64,000 nucleotides of DNA from Peptoniphilus harei (GTDB taxonomy: Bacteria > Bacillota > Clostridia > Tissierellales > Peptoniphilaceae), in the NCBI RefSeq assembly GCF_900454685.1, contig NZ_UATM01000032.1:1-64000 (forward strand), written 5' to 3'. The stretch's first letter is position 1; each line of letters begins with the position of its first letter. The position numbers were made by a program, and so were the translations under genes. Of this stretch, positions 1-10,033 are shown in pieces. The notes beneath the pieces are model-generated. The model saw only the letters and a list, made by a program, of their open reading frames with translations, did no database searches and was not told the origin of the DNA.

Positions 1-1801
1 AGATTTCTTATCTTCTTTCTTTTCTTTGTTTTCTTTTTGGAGTTTTAGAAGTTCATCTAATTTCTTAGATAAGTCTTGATTTAGATTTTGTCTTTTTCAT
101 CTTTAGCTTGTTTCTCAAGTTCTTCTTTAGCTTTTTTATTTGCTTCCTCGATTAACTTCTTTGCTTCTTCAATTTTCTATCTAACTCTTCTTTTAGCTTT
201 TTAATTTCTTCTTGAGAAGCTTTTTGTTTTTCTTCTAGTCCTTTAATCTTATCTTCTAATTCTTTTTTTGTATTTTCAGAAGATACTTTTAAACTATCAA
301 TAACCTTTTGAAGCTCTTCAATTTTCTTGCAGCATTCTGACTTAGAATTTTCTGTTTCTTTCTTTTTAGACTCTAAGTCTTTTATCTTAGTATCTTTTTC
401 ATCAAGAGCTTTTTCTAAGTCCTTAATTTTATTATCTTTATCCTCAATTTCTTTAGTCTTCTTTGCAAGTTCTCCTTCTAAAGACTCAAGCTTTTCTTGC
501 ATTTCTTTGATTTTATTTTCGTTTTTGTCGGTCTTTCTTTTTCAGATTCTAACTCCCATTTTGTAGATGAATAATCTTCTTTTAGTTTTGCATTTTCATC
601 TTGCAATCTTTTTAATTCATCTTTAAGCTGAGTAATTTCTGCTATTAGTTCATTATTATTGGAGTTTTTAAGATTCTCAATTCTTTATTCAATTGAGCTA
701 TCTTATTGTCTTTATCTCTAATCTCTTCTTCTAGCTTAGACTTTTCTTGTTTTAGTTTTTCTCCATTATCTTTGCAAGATTCTAACTTTTCCTTTAATTC
801 ATCTATCTTTGATTGGTCTTCTTGTTTCTTATCATTTAAGTCTTTGATCTGATTTTCTAAATCCTTAATGGTTTTTAGTTAATCATCAATCTTATTGTCC
901 TTTTCATCAATATCTTGTCCTGTTAAATCTGTTTGAGTATCAATGGAATATTATTTGGATTGTAAATAGTCATCTTTCCTTGATACATATCATTGTTATA
1001 ATCAAATTCAAGTTCTACACTATCTACATTCTTATCAAAGACAAACTCTCCATTTTCAAACCTTAATCCATTAGGAATAGATTTGAATCCTTGATTTCCG
1101 TTAAAACCAAAATGATTTTCGTAAAATGGATTTTGTTTTGGTCTATACTCAACTTCTTGATTATGGAATACTCCCTTACTGTTAATAGTTGGATTGCCTA
1201 AAACTTTTACAGTGTGCAATTTATTTTTTGAAAAAGCATATTGTTCAATTGTCTTCACAGACTTAGGTATAATTATTTCTTGGAGGTTATTTCTTTCAAA
1301 AGCATTATGTTCAATATTTACCAAAGTATCAGGTAAAGTCACTTCGCTAAGTCCACAATTGAAAAATGCTAAACCACCAAGATAAGTTAGACTATTTGAT
1401 AGTTTTACCTCGTCTATACTTGCATCGTAAAAGGCAGCATAACCTAAATGCTTAACAGAATCAGGAATAATTACTTTATCCCAATGTTTGCCACGCCCAA
1501 ATTCTCTTTTATATCTAAGTTCATCGTTTGAATGACTTAAAGAATAATTTCCATTTATAGACTTCGTTCCTTCAGGAAATACTAGAATATTTGTCTTCTC
1601 TTTCTTTTCTAAGCCTTTATCACTAAAGGCAATTATATTTCCCTCAGAGGAATACATAAAATCATCTTCCGTCCACTCTACCTTATAATCTGTACTTGCA
1701 TATACAGGACTTACAGCCACTATATTCACTAGAATTACAAGTAGCATTATCACAGCTAAATTCCACTGGTTATTTTTTTCATAAATTTTCCTCACTTTCA
1801 T
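1..1801 (-). pseudogene. Leucine-rich-repeat (BspA-like) surface protein with coiled-coil tail, broken, runs off left edge
   Basis: The intact N-terminal part (923-1801) starts at ATG 1801 rather than at upstream in-frame ATGs, because the basic start MKVRK is followed by a hydrophobic signal segment ending in VYAS. Next come LRR_5-type repeats (for example IIPKSVKTIEQYAF), typical of secreted BspA-like surface proteins. After a frame break near 944 the same strand encodes a Lys/Glu/Asp-rich coiled coil. It is interrupted by an in-frame TAA at 879-881 and by further single-base shifts near 685, 535, 174 and 87. Restoring one A at each shift gives one long coiled coil that continues past the window edge. 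It is the last gene in the ICE operon order seen here and overlaps the DUF4315 gene by 23 nt. Probably cargo surface protein; function unproven. Confidence 0.7.
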
Positions 1802-2036
1802 TTGTATCTTTTCTTTTAAGTTCTTTTCTTTCTCTATTTTCTTCTTCCTTATTTTTTCTAACAATAAATAAAAATTCATCAAGAGATATTTTTCGACTTC
1901 GAAATTCCTTGATGACCTCTAAATTTTCTATTTCTTCTTGTTCCTCTACTAATAACTGAAGTTCTATTTCAATTTCTTCTTTTTTCTTTCTTAAATTCTT
2001 CTGTTTTTCTATGTTTCTGATTAATTTTTTATTCAT
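1779..2036 (-). CDS. DUF4315 family ICE protein (85 aa)
   Basis: A short, highly charged, helical protein beginning MNKKLIRNIEKQKNLRKKKE, with Glu-rich heptads and a motif resembling EVIKEFRSRKISLDEFLFIV. This arrangement (coiled coil followed by a short 'elimination-of-residues' helix pair) matches DUF4315 proteins, which sit directly downstream of the NlpC/P60 gene in clostridial conjugative elements, as here (18 nt gap to the gene at 2055). Role in conjugation is not known. The family assignment rests on my recognition of sequence style and on synteny. Confidence 0.7.
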   Translation of the reverse strand: MNKKLIRNIEKQKNLRKKKEEIEIELQLLVEEQEEIENLEVIKEFRSRKISLDEFLFIVRKNKEEENRERKELKRKDTNESEENL

Positions 2037-2054
2037 AGATTTTTACTCCTTCCC

Positions 2055-5017
2055 TTATTTTGGTCTACCAAAGGAATAAAAGTGATTTTTCCAATACCTT
2101 GAGTTTATACTGGCATATTGGATAGGATCTCCTGCATGGAGCATCATTCCATTTCCGGCATATATCCCTACGTGAGAAATTGGCGTACCGGAATCATATG
2201 TGCCTTTAAAGAAAATAATATCCCCAGGTTTTGCCTCGCTTGGAGATATTGGATTACAATAGTTTTTATAAATAAGCCAAGCTGTAGTTCTTGGCATTCT
2301 CTTTACACCAGACTTTGTAAATGACCAACATACAAAACCTGAACAGTCAAAGTTAGATGGTCCACTTGCTCCAAACACATATCTTTTACCTATATGTTTT
2401 TCTGCTTCATTAAATAAGGCTTTGGCAGTTTCAGAATCAAAAGCAAGACCGGGATTTCCAAAGTTTGGATTGTCTATAATCTCTCCCAAGTTCCCATAGC
2501 TTGATCCAAAATATCCACTCATATTTCCCTGACTATCAAGTAATGCTAAATAATGAGCCATATTTGTTTCATAGTTTGCAAATTCTTCTCTTGCTATTTC
2601 ATCAATACTTTTCTTTTTTATAGTTAATGTTAGAATTCTATAGGTATATGGATTTCCTTCACTGTCATATTTTGTAATAGACTTTGAAGTATATTTTTTC
2701 TCATACATTTGATTAAATAGTTTTTTTAATTCCTTTTGTATCTCTTCAGCTGACTTAATCTCTCCATATCTTGCTGTTAAATAGCTAAAAAGCTCGTGTA
2801 GATCATGACCAACAGAATCTCCTTTTATATGATATTCATCATAATTTGGATAATTTTCTTTAATACTATCTATTTCATCTTGTAATGCATATTCATAACT
2901 TGTAAATTCATTATTAATATCCATTAAAACTTCTTCTTTTGATAGATAGCTTGTAGCTATAACATTACTTGTTAATCCTGAAGTAAGACTGCCAACATTG
3001 CTAATTCCTTGAAATAGCATAAAAAAAAGTCCTAAAATACAAAGGGCAATTAAAATTTGCTTATATCCTTTGTTTTTTAAAACTTCCAATGTTTTCTTTC
3101 CAATATTAGCGAAAGATTTCTTTATTCTATTTACTAAACCTTCCCCGTGTTTCTTCCTAAAATCTCTCTGAAACTTCTTTTTCATAAAAAATCGATTCAA
3201 TTTATTAGAGTTTTGATAAGCTTTAGTCTTCTTCAATTCTTCAAAATTTCTTTGAAAGAGAAGTTTACTTTCTTTCTTATAAATTTTTCCTTCTAAAGAT
3301 TTTATTTTTCTTTGAGTTTTTGAAGGTTTTTTTCTTCTAAAATGGCTAATTTCTCTACCTATAACTTCGGTAGTTCTACTAAGCTTATAAGCAGCGTTAA
3401 CGCCTGCATTATCATCTTTCCCACTATATAGATAGTTTGCCGTCATAGCACTCGCAAAAGTAATAGGTTTTTCTAAACCCGCTTTTTTTGACTTTTTCTT
3501 ATCCTTAATTAACTCTTTTTCCTTTTTATTCTTTTTCTCATATAGTTTTGATACTTTATCTTCCTTTTTATAAAACTTATCTTTTTCACTCTTGTTATCT
3601 TTTTTAGAATGAAATTTAGTTTTATTTTTTTGTCTACCTTATTTTCTTCAGATAATTTTTTGGAATCCTGTACTTCTTTTTTTGTCCTGGTGTATTCTTC
3701 CTTTGGATCAAAATTACTTTTCTTTATAGTATTATCAAAATCGTCTTTTATTTGTCTTTTCTTTCCCTTGTTTTTATTAGAAATTCCACTATGATTTAAA
3801 TCAAGTTCATCTACTTCAAGATTCTCATTTTTTATTACGCTTTTTTCCTGTTTGAAGACTTCTTTTTTCGTGCCTATTTTTTCTTGATTCTTTTTATTTA
3901 TATTATATTTGTCTTTATTTTTTTCAGATTCACTTTTGAATCCTTCAGATAGGCTATCCTGTCTAAATTTCCCACTAGAAACCTTACCCATTAGCATATC
4001 TTTTTCTTCTAAATTTCTAACTTTGCCTTTGAAATATTTGCTATTTTGTTTTTTATTAGTATTCAGGTCTTGAATTATTTTTTTATCTTCTTCATTTGCC
4101 TTATATGATAGGTCTTTTCTTTTAAACTTCCCATTTAAAGATTTTAATTCTGCTTTTTCTCCTTTGTCCTTAAACTGACTTTGAGATTGGTAAAGTTTTT
4201 TTAATGTGTTTTTTTGAAAACTTTCTTTCCTATTCTTACCAAGAATAGAAAAATCATCCCAATTGTTTCTTTGCACATCAGAAGATGGTAAATACTTATA
4301 GTCATCTCTTGTGTCCCTATATGATACATTGCTATCACTAAAGTTCATGTCATAGCGATCTATGACACCATCATTATCTGAGTCCTGCGATAAGGGATCA
4401 TATGTTGAACTTACCTCTATATTAAAATCCTTATCTTCTTCTTTTCTAAATCTCCTTATTTTTTTCTCTTGCACACCATTAAAACTTTCACTCTCAACGT
4501 TTTTCTTCCATTTTAAATTACTATTCCCCTTGTAATTTTTTTGGGGAGAAGTGCTACTTTTTAAATTAGAGCTAGTTGAATTTGGTCTATCATTAAAATC
4601 TTCTTTAAAGTTACTTAGCCTGTATTCTGTTTCTTGCCCGTAATATTCACCATATCTACTTTCCTCATTTTCTTCCATTTTTCTATGCTGCTGTTGCGAA
4701 TATTCTGGCTGATATTCATTATGATAGATAGTTTCTGAAAATTTTCCTCATGGTTTTTTCTTTGTCTTCTTCCTCTATTTGACTTATCTTTTTCGTTGAA
4801 TAAATCCTGACTATTTTCTTGCAAATGAGATGAATAATACTTAGAGTTTTCATCATTATTGTCTATGTTATTCCTGCTTTTTACTTTATTAATTTCTTTT
4901 TTTGAAAAATCTGATGTTCTCTCTGTACTACTGAATTTTCATTGCTTTCTTCTTTCTTTTCTGATATAAGTTTGGTCTTTGGTACATCTCTCGGTTTACT
5001 TTCCCTTTCTTTTTCAT
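2055..5017 (-). pseudogene. CD1108-type conjugation protein with NlpC/P60 hydrolase domain, frameshifted
   Basis: The C-terminal 463 codons (2055-3446) are open and encode a basic region, one membrane segment (ILIALCILGLFFMLF), and an NlpC/P60 cell-wall hydrolase domain with catalytic Cys in SNFDCSGFVCWSF and His in ISHVGIYAG. These proteins are the VirB1-like lysins that open peptidoglycan for the conjugation channel. The reading frame clearly continues upstream as a long Lys/Glu/Ser-rich N-terminal region, but is broken at four sites: T-run 3625-3631, near 4743, near 4917, and 5010-5014. Each is repaired by adding one A on the coding strand. ATG 5017 has a strong ribosome site (TAGGAGG). 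As read, only a start inside the gene would give the hydrolase, so activity is doubtful unless the breaks are sequence errors. Confidence 0.75.
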
Positions 5018-5026
5018 ATATACCTC

Positions 5027-5991
5027 CTATTTCATATTTTTCTCTATCCTTTCTTTAGCTATTTGACAGTAGTCTTTGTTTATGTCAATTCCAATATATT
5101 CTCTGTCCATCCTAATAGCTACCATTCCAACAGTTCCTGAACCCATAAAAGGATCAAGAATTAAGCCTTTTTTAGGACATCCTGCTTTTATACAAAGTTC
5201 TACCAGTTTTGGTGGAAATACCGCATAGTGTTTTCCTTTAAACGCACTGGTGTTAATAGTCCAAATATCTCTATTGTTTCTAAACTTAGGGACATTATCT
5301 CCTATATATTCTCCATACTCTCTTGCTTCATTTATGCTCTGTCTTTTAGCTCCTGTGCCTTCTTGTAAATACTTATTATTATTTCCCCTTGCCCTCATAT
5401 ATCTTTTTTTGCTTATTTCTTTTATTGGTTCTTTCATAGCGTCAAAGTTATAGAAATACTTTCTTGCTTTTGATAGTAGGAAGATATGTTCATAGGACCT
5501 TGATGGTCTATCTCTACAAGACTCAGGCATGGCATTTTCCTTATGCCAAATAATATCGCTTCTTAGATACCAACCATCCTCTCTTAATTTTAAAGCTAGT
5601 TGCCAAGGTATCCCCATTAAATCTTTTGCCTTGTAGCCACTGAGTTTTTCTGTAATAGACTCTTTTTGACCACTTCTTCCTTCTATGTTTTAGGATCTTT
5701 ATATTCTTTTTTGCTTCTTGTACCTGCATAAGAATCTCCAATAACTACCCAAAGTGTTCCTTCTTTTTTTAATACTCTTTTTACTTCTCTAAAGACTTTA
5801 ATTAATTTATTTAAATATTCCTCCGGACTTTCTTCTCTTCCAATTTGTCCTTCTGCTTTATAATCTCTAAGTCCATAATATGGAGGAGATGTAATACAGC
5901 AATCAAATGTTTTATCTGGAAATTCCTTTAGAGCAGAAATTGCATCTAAATTAATAATATAGTTAGTTTTTAACTTCTCTCTGTCTATCAA
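5027..5991 (-). pseudogene. Site-specific DNA methyltransferase (SPPY class), frameshifted
   Basis: The N-terminal part (5683-5991) carries the catalytic motif TSPPYYGLRDY and a VKRVLKKEGTLWVVIGDSY segment. The C-terminal part (5027-5617 and its upstream extension) carries the S-adenosylmethionine motif [13 protein letters not shown] and ends with [12 protein letters not shown]. Together these are a complete N4-cytosine/N6-adenine type methyltransferase of about 320 residues without a partner nuclease. The frame is lost in the A-run at 5688-5691; one extra A restores a continuous protein. Its start overlaps the VirB4 gene end by 29 nt. Such orphan methyltransferases on ICEs are thought to protect incoming DNA or alter regulation; here it is inactive as read. 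Confidence 0.8.
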
Positions 5992-8458
5992 TTTCTATCC
6001 CTTCCTTTAATTCTTCTGGTTTAGTTGTCATTAACTTATACAATTTTGTATCTTTAGGGAATCTATCTACAAAAGGTACTATTGTGTTTCCGTAGAATAG
6101 TAATCCCTCTCCCTCATTGGAATTTGTTACGTAGGATAACTGATAAAGAGATATATTTAACTTGTTCGCTAAAATTTCCCTATCACCACTAGCTTGATTA
6201 AGCATTAAGATAAAATCTGTGTTATCAAATATATTTTCTATTTCAGGACTGGCTAAAAGGTCCTTTACATTTTGTGTTAATCCTGTTGGAATCCCACCCC
6301 ATTTTCTAAATCTTTTCCAGATTTCTATGGAATATGAGGCTGTTTGTTCTTCTCTTAAAAGCAAATGGAATTCGTCACAGTAATATCTGGTTTCCTTCTT
6401 ATTCCTATTAATAGTTACTCTGTTCCATACTTGATCTTGAACAATTAACATACCTATTTTTCTAAGTTGCTTTCCTAATTCCTTAATGTCATAGCAAAGA
6501 ATTCTATTGCCTGTATCTACATTAGTCCTATGGTTAAATACATTAAGACTACCTTTGACATAAATTTCCATTTCTACTGCTAATTTTTTCCCTACCTTTT
6601 CTTCTTGTTTTAAAAGTAAATTATATAAATCTTCTAAAATTGGCATATTTTCAGGAATAGGATTGTCGAAGTAATTCTTATATAATATTGGAAGGCATCT
6701 ATCAATTACTGAAGTTTCTTCTGCACTTAACCCTTCCTTTCCTACTACAAGTTCAAACAGTGAAAGAATAAAGTCAGACTTTAAAGATAAGGGATTGTCT
6801 TCATCGGCATAGTCTACATTTATATCCAACGGGTTTATATAATCCTTACTTGTTGGCGATATTTTTATAACTTCTCCGCCTAGTGCCTTAGTTAAATTTC
6901 CATACTCCCCTTCCGGATCACATATAATGATGTCATCTTGTGTGATTAAAAAAGCATTGGTAATTTCTCTTTTAGCCGAAAAAGATTTACCACTACCAGG
7001 CGTTCCAAGTATTAAACCGTTTGGATTCTTTAAAAGCTTTCTATCTGTCATAATAATGTTACGACTTAAAGCATTTAATCCGTAGTATAAGCTCTCTCCT
7101 TCTAAGCACAGCTCTTCTGTTGTAAAAGGAATAAAGACTGCTGTAGAGCTAGTTGTAAGTCCTCTTTTTATTTCGATTTCATTTTTTCCAAGTGGCAGGG
7201 AGGAAATTAGTCCTTGTTCCTGTCTATAGTTAAGATTTTTCAATACACAATTATGTCTACCTGCTATTGAATTTAGTTGAAAAATTATATTACTCAATTT
7301 CTTTCTACTTTTTTCCATATTTGTAAACAAAATAGTTATGACAAACATTCTCTCATTATGATTTTGAAGTTCTACTAACAGTTTCTTAGCATCATTACCA
7401 TAGGTAATTAAATCGCTTGGAAGAATATCAATATCATATCCTGATCTTATAGCCTTCTTATTTTCTTCAATTTTCATTTTATCCAAGTCCGTTATTTTTC
7501 TTTTAATCATCTTTATAGCTTCTGTTTGATCAATGGAATTTATATGAAATGTTACAATCATATTTTCTTCAACCCCTAAAAATTCTGATAATAATCTATC
7601 TGATAATTCAGGTGCTAGAATTTGCAGAAAGTTTACTTCTCCAAAGTATTCTCCAATTTTAAATTGATTGTGAGATGAAAAGTTAAATGATGCTGGTACT
7701 ATATAATCCTTAGTAGATAGTCCACTATATTTTAGGTCTTCAAAGGAAAAAACAAAATTCTTATTCGGATTTAAGATATCGTGAATAACCTTTAACCTTT
7801 CATATCCACTTAATACATAAGCTTTTACTCCCATCTGCTTAAAGTTATTTAATATATCCATTTCCATTCTTTCAAGTCTTGTAGTTGCCTCTTTTAAATC
7901 TTGTGCTTGTAAGCTAAAGGTGATATACATATATTTAGTAAGTCCATTATTTCCTTTTTGACTCTGATTTTTTAGCATTTCCCTGTACTCTTTTCGTATT
8001 TCATTATATGAATCGTTTCTATCCGGAACATTGATGTTTTTTTCTACTTCTTCATTTTTTCCTATGCGATTAATATATGAAAGTTCTATATCAACACTTG
8101 GATCAAAATAGTTTAAAAAACTTGAAAATTCATTAAATATACTTTCCTTATCTTCTTCTGTTGAAAGCTGGTAGTTAATATCTAAAAAACGTATCATTTT
8201 ATTAAATTTGTTCTTCTCAACTTGGCAAATCCCATTTCTCAACATTCTTAAATAAGGAATTGTTTCCTGAACGCTCTTTTTCTTCTTCCCACCAAAAAAG
8301 GAAAGCTTCTTTTTGGGCTTTCCTTTTTCTTTAGAAATATTTGCTTTTTTCATCTTTTTTTGACTTATACTAATGCTTTTTAAATCTTCTTTTTGTTTTT
8401 TTAAATTCCTTTTTTCTTGATTTAATTTTTTCTGTTGTTTTTTCTGTATTTGATTCAT
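5963..8458 (-). CDS. VirB4/TraE-like conjugation ATPase
   Basis: An 831-residue protein of the VirB4 family, the ATPase that energises type IV secretion channel assembly at the inner face of the membrane. The first 60 residues are very basic. The ATPase half shows Walker A GTPGSGKSFSAKRE (about residue 490), an acidic strand IIICDPEGEYGN and the second acidic motif RYYCDEFHLLL followed by TGLTQNVKDLL. Length and motif order are normal for the family. The start ATG overlaps the upstream PrgI stop by 4 nt, indicating translational coupling. The gene is fully open over 2.5 kb despite many A-runs, in contrast to its broken downstream neighbours. Confidence 0.93.
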   Translation of the reverse strand: MNQIQKKQQKKLNQEKRNLKKQKEDLKSISISQKKMKKANISKEKGKPKKKLSFFGGKKKKSVQETIPYLRMLRNGICQVEKNKFNKMIRFLDINYQLSTEEDKESIFNEFSSFLNYFDPSVDIELSYINRIGKNEEVEKNINVPDRNDSYNEIRKEYREMLKNQSQKGNNGLTKYMYITFSLQAQDLKEATTRLERMEMDILNNFKQMGVKAYVLSGYERLKVIHDILNPNKNFVFSFEDLKYSGLSTKDYIVPASFNFSSHNQFKIGEYFGEVNFLQILAPELSDRLLSEFLGVEENMIVTFHINSIDQTEAIKMIKRKITDLDKMKIEENKKAIRSGYDIDILPSDLITYGNDAKKLLVELQNHNERMFVITILFTNMEKSRKKLSNIIFQLNSIAGRHNCVLKNLNYRQEQGLISSLPLGKNEIEIKRGLTTSSTAVFIPFTTEELCLEGESLYYGLNALSRNIIMTDRKLLKNPNGLILGTPGSGKSFSAKREITNAFLITQDDIIICDPEGEYGNLTKALGGEVIKISPTSKDYINPLDINVDYADEDNPLSLKSDFILSLFELVVGKEGLSAEETSVIDRCLPILYKNYFDNPIPENMPILEDLYNLLLKQEEKVGKKLAVEMEIYVKGSLNVFNHRTNVDTGNRILCYDIKELGKQLRKIGMLIVQDQVWNRVTINRNKKETRYYCDEFHLLLREEQTASYSIEIWKRFRKWGGIPTGLTQNVKDLLASPEIENIFDNTDFILMLNQASGDREILANKLNISLYQLSYVTNSNEGEGLLFYGNTIVPFVDRFPKDTKLYKLMTTKPEELKEGIEIDRQREVKN

Positions 8459-8793
8459 TTACTCCTTTCCTTTCTTTGTTTCTTTATATCATAAATACAT
8501 TCTGTCTTGTATATCCTTATACTTGTCTGTCTTTTCTTATCTATAATATACTTTAAATATTTTTCAAAATAGATCCCGTCCTTTTCATAAAGAGTTGCAA
8601 ATATTATAGGAAAAGACACACCTATCATAATTAACATAGATAGGTCATTAGGCAGCACTTTTTTTACCATTAAATATACTGGAAAGCCTATTAGACCTGC
8701 AATTGTAAAGCCAATTAATTGTCTTTTTGTTAGATTTAGAGCTACCTTTGTTTTTACTTTTGTTAAGTCCTTTGGGACATTTACATAAGCCAT
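8455..8793 (-). CDS. PrgI family (VirB3-like) membrane protein
   Basis: A 112-residue protein with two central membrane segments (LIGFTIAGLIGFPVYLMV and LSMLIMIGVSFPIIFATLY) and the family-typical opening MAYVNVPKDLTKVKTKVALN. PrgI proteins lie directly before VirB4 in Gram-positive conjugative elements and are regarded as the VirB3 counterpart that helps recruit VirB4 to the membrane. Here the stop overlaps the VirB4 start by 4 nt and the start overlaps the upstream gene's stop by one base, as expected of one operon. Confidence 0.88.
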   Translation of the reverse strand: MAYVNVPKDLTKVKTKVALNLTKRQLIGFTIAGLIGFPVYLMVKKVLPNDLSMLIMIGVSFPIIFATLYEKDGIYFEKYLKYIIDKKRQTSIRIYKTECIYDIKKQRKERSK

Positions 8794-9053
8794 TATTCTA
8801 AACCCTCTAAGTAAAAGCCATATATATCTTCTCTGTTCAAATCTTCTAATGATTTTCCCATATTCACTGCTATTTCTAAGACTTTTTCATTCGTTTCTTC
8901 TCTATTATCTAAAACTTCCAATGTTTTTCTTATAATCATTCTATTTTGTATTTCTCTTGTAATATATCCCCCTATTAAAATTATTGGGAGTCCTATTGTT
9001 CCAAGTGTTTTTAAATTAATTTTTTTGTCCTTTTTTCTTCTAATTTTCATCAT
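8793..9053 (-). CDS. Small ICE membrane protein, unknown
   Basis: An 86-residue protein with a basic start (MMKIRRKKDKKINLK), one hydrophobic segment (TLGTIGLPIILIGGYI) and a hydrophilic C-terminal half. It lies between the TrbL-like and PrgI genes, a position where clostridial conjugative elements often carry a short single-span protein. I do not recognise a named domain. Conservation of position and tight coupling to PrgI (1-nt overlap) suggest a minor channel component. Confidence 0.65.
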   Translation of the reverse strand: MMKIRRKKDKKINLKTLGTIGLPIILIGGYITREIQNRMIIRKTLEVLDNREETNEKVLEIAVNMGKSLEDLNREDIYGFYLEGLE

Positions 9054-9067
9054 CTTCTCCTTTTTTA

Positions 9068-9931
9068 TTAATGAGCATTTAAAATTGATTTTGCAATACT
9101 TCCTGATTTCATCATAGTTATACCAAGTATTAAGGTGTATCCTAGTAATTCAAAAATACTTTTGTGTATGTCTGATATATTTAAAGTCTTAACAAGTACG
9201 GCATAAATTCCTACGCATATAAGTAAGAATAAACCTTGCAAGCCAAGTGCGAAGAGCCCTCTTATATAGTTTGTTCCAATACTTCCCCATTCTTTATTAC
9301 CCATTGTGGCAAAAGGTATGGCGCAAACTGAAGTATAAATATATATTTCTATCATCCTGCCGTATAGAATAACTGTAATGAGTATTGATATCCCTTGAAT
9401 TATCATCTTTACAATTGCTGTCTCTAGTACTATAGTCATTAATTTTCCTATTGACTCTCCTTTTAGGCTATCTACCATATTAGCTATATCACCTGGAGAA
9501 ACTTTTGCACTAGCATTTGCCACACCTGCTGCCTTTCCTATTAAATTCTGTGCCACATCAAAGACCGCCATTGAAAACTCAAAAGCATGAGATACAAGCC
9601 ATACAGCAATCCACATCTTGATGATGTACTTAAAAAATTCAAAGGTATCCGTATCATGCATATTATTTTTGTTCATTACCATTTGAATTAATTCAATACA
9701 TAGTACAGCCGTTATGATAAGACCTGCTATGGGAAGTATAACATTTTCTGAAATGGATTTTATGAAGTGAAAAACCTCCGAGTTCCATCCACTCGGAGTC
9801 TTTCCTACCTCATTTGCTATCGTTGATACTTTGTCATTTATATCAAGGAGCATTCCGCTTAAATTTTCCTTGATCATATCAATAAGTATCTCCGAAAAAA
9901 ACTCTTTGATCTTATCTACTATATTAAACAT
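9068..9931 (-). CDS. TrbL/VirB6-like conjugation membrane protein
   Basis: A 287-residue polytopic protein with about six membrane segments, including VILPIAGLIITAVLCIELI, IIQGISILITVILYG and LFALGLQGLFLLICVGIYAVL, and a soluble loop near residues 140-165. The segment order and the signature around AIPFATMGNKEWGSIGTNYIRG match the VirB6/TrbL proteins of CTn/Tn1549-type elements, which form the inner-membrane part of the DNA channel. It begins 2 nt after the end of the Maff2 gene. Intact. Confidence 0.88.
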   Translation of the reverse strand: MFNIVDKIKEFFSEILIDMIKENLSGMLLDINDKVSTIANEVGKTPSGWNSEVFHFIKSISENVILPIAGLIITAVLCIELIQMVMNKNNMHDTDTFEFFKYIIKMWIAVWLVSHAFEFSMAVFDVAQNLIGKAAGVANASAKVSPGDIANMVDSLKGESIGKLMTIVLETAIVKMIIQGISILITVILYGRMIEIYIYTSVCAIPFATMGNKEWGSIGTNYIRGLFALGLQGLFLLICVGIYAVLVKTLNISDIHKSIFELLGYTLILGITMMKSGSIAKSILNAH

Positions 9932-10033
9932 TTTATTTTAACACGTTTGCTAATAGCGGTATTAGTTTTAAACCTATGAGTACAATTCCCCCTCCAGCCA
10001 TAAGCTGCTTAATGCCTTGAGATTTAGCACCAG

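Noticed and set aside
327..566. Plus-strand Ser/Phe-rich ORF in the coiled-coil region
   Set aside because: Complement of Lys/Glu codons; composition typical of an antisense shadow.
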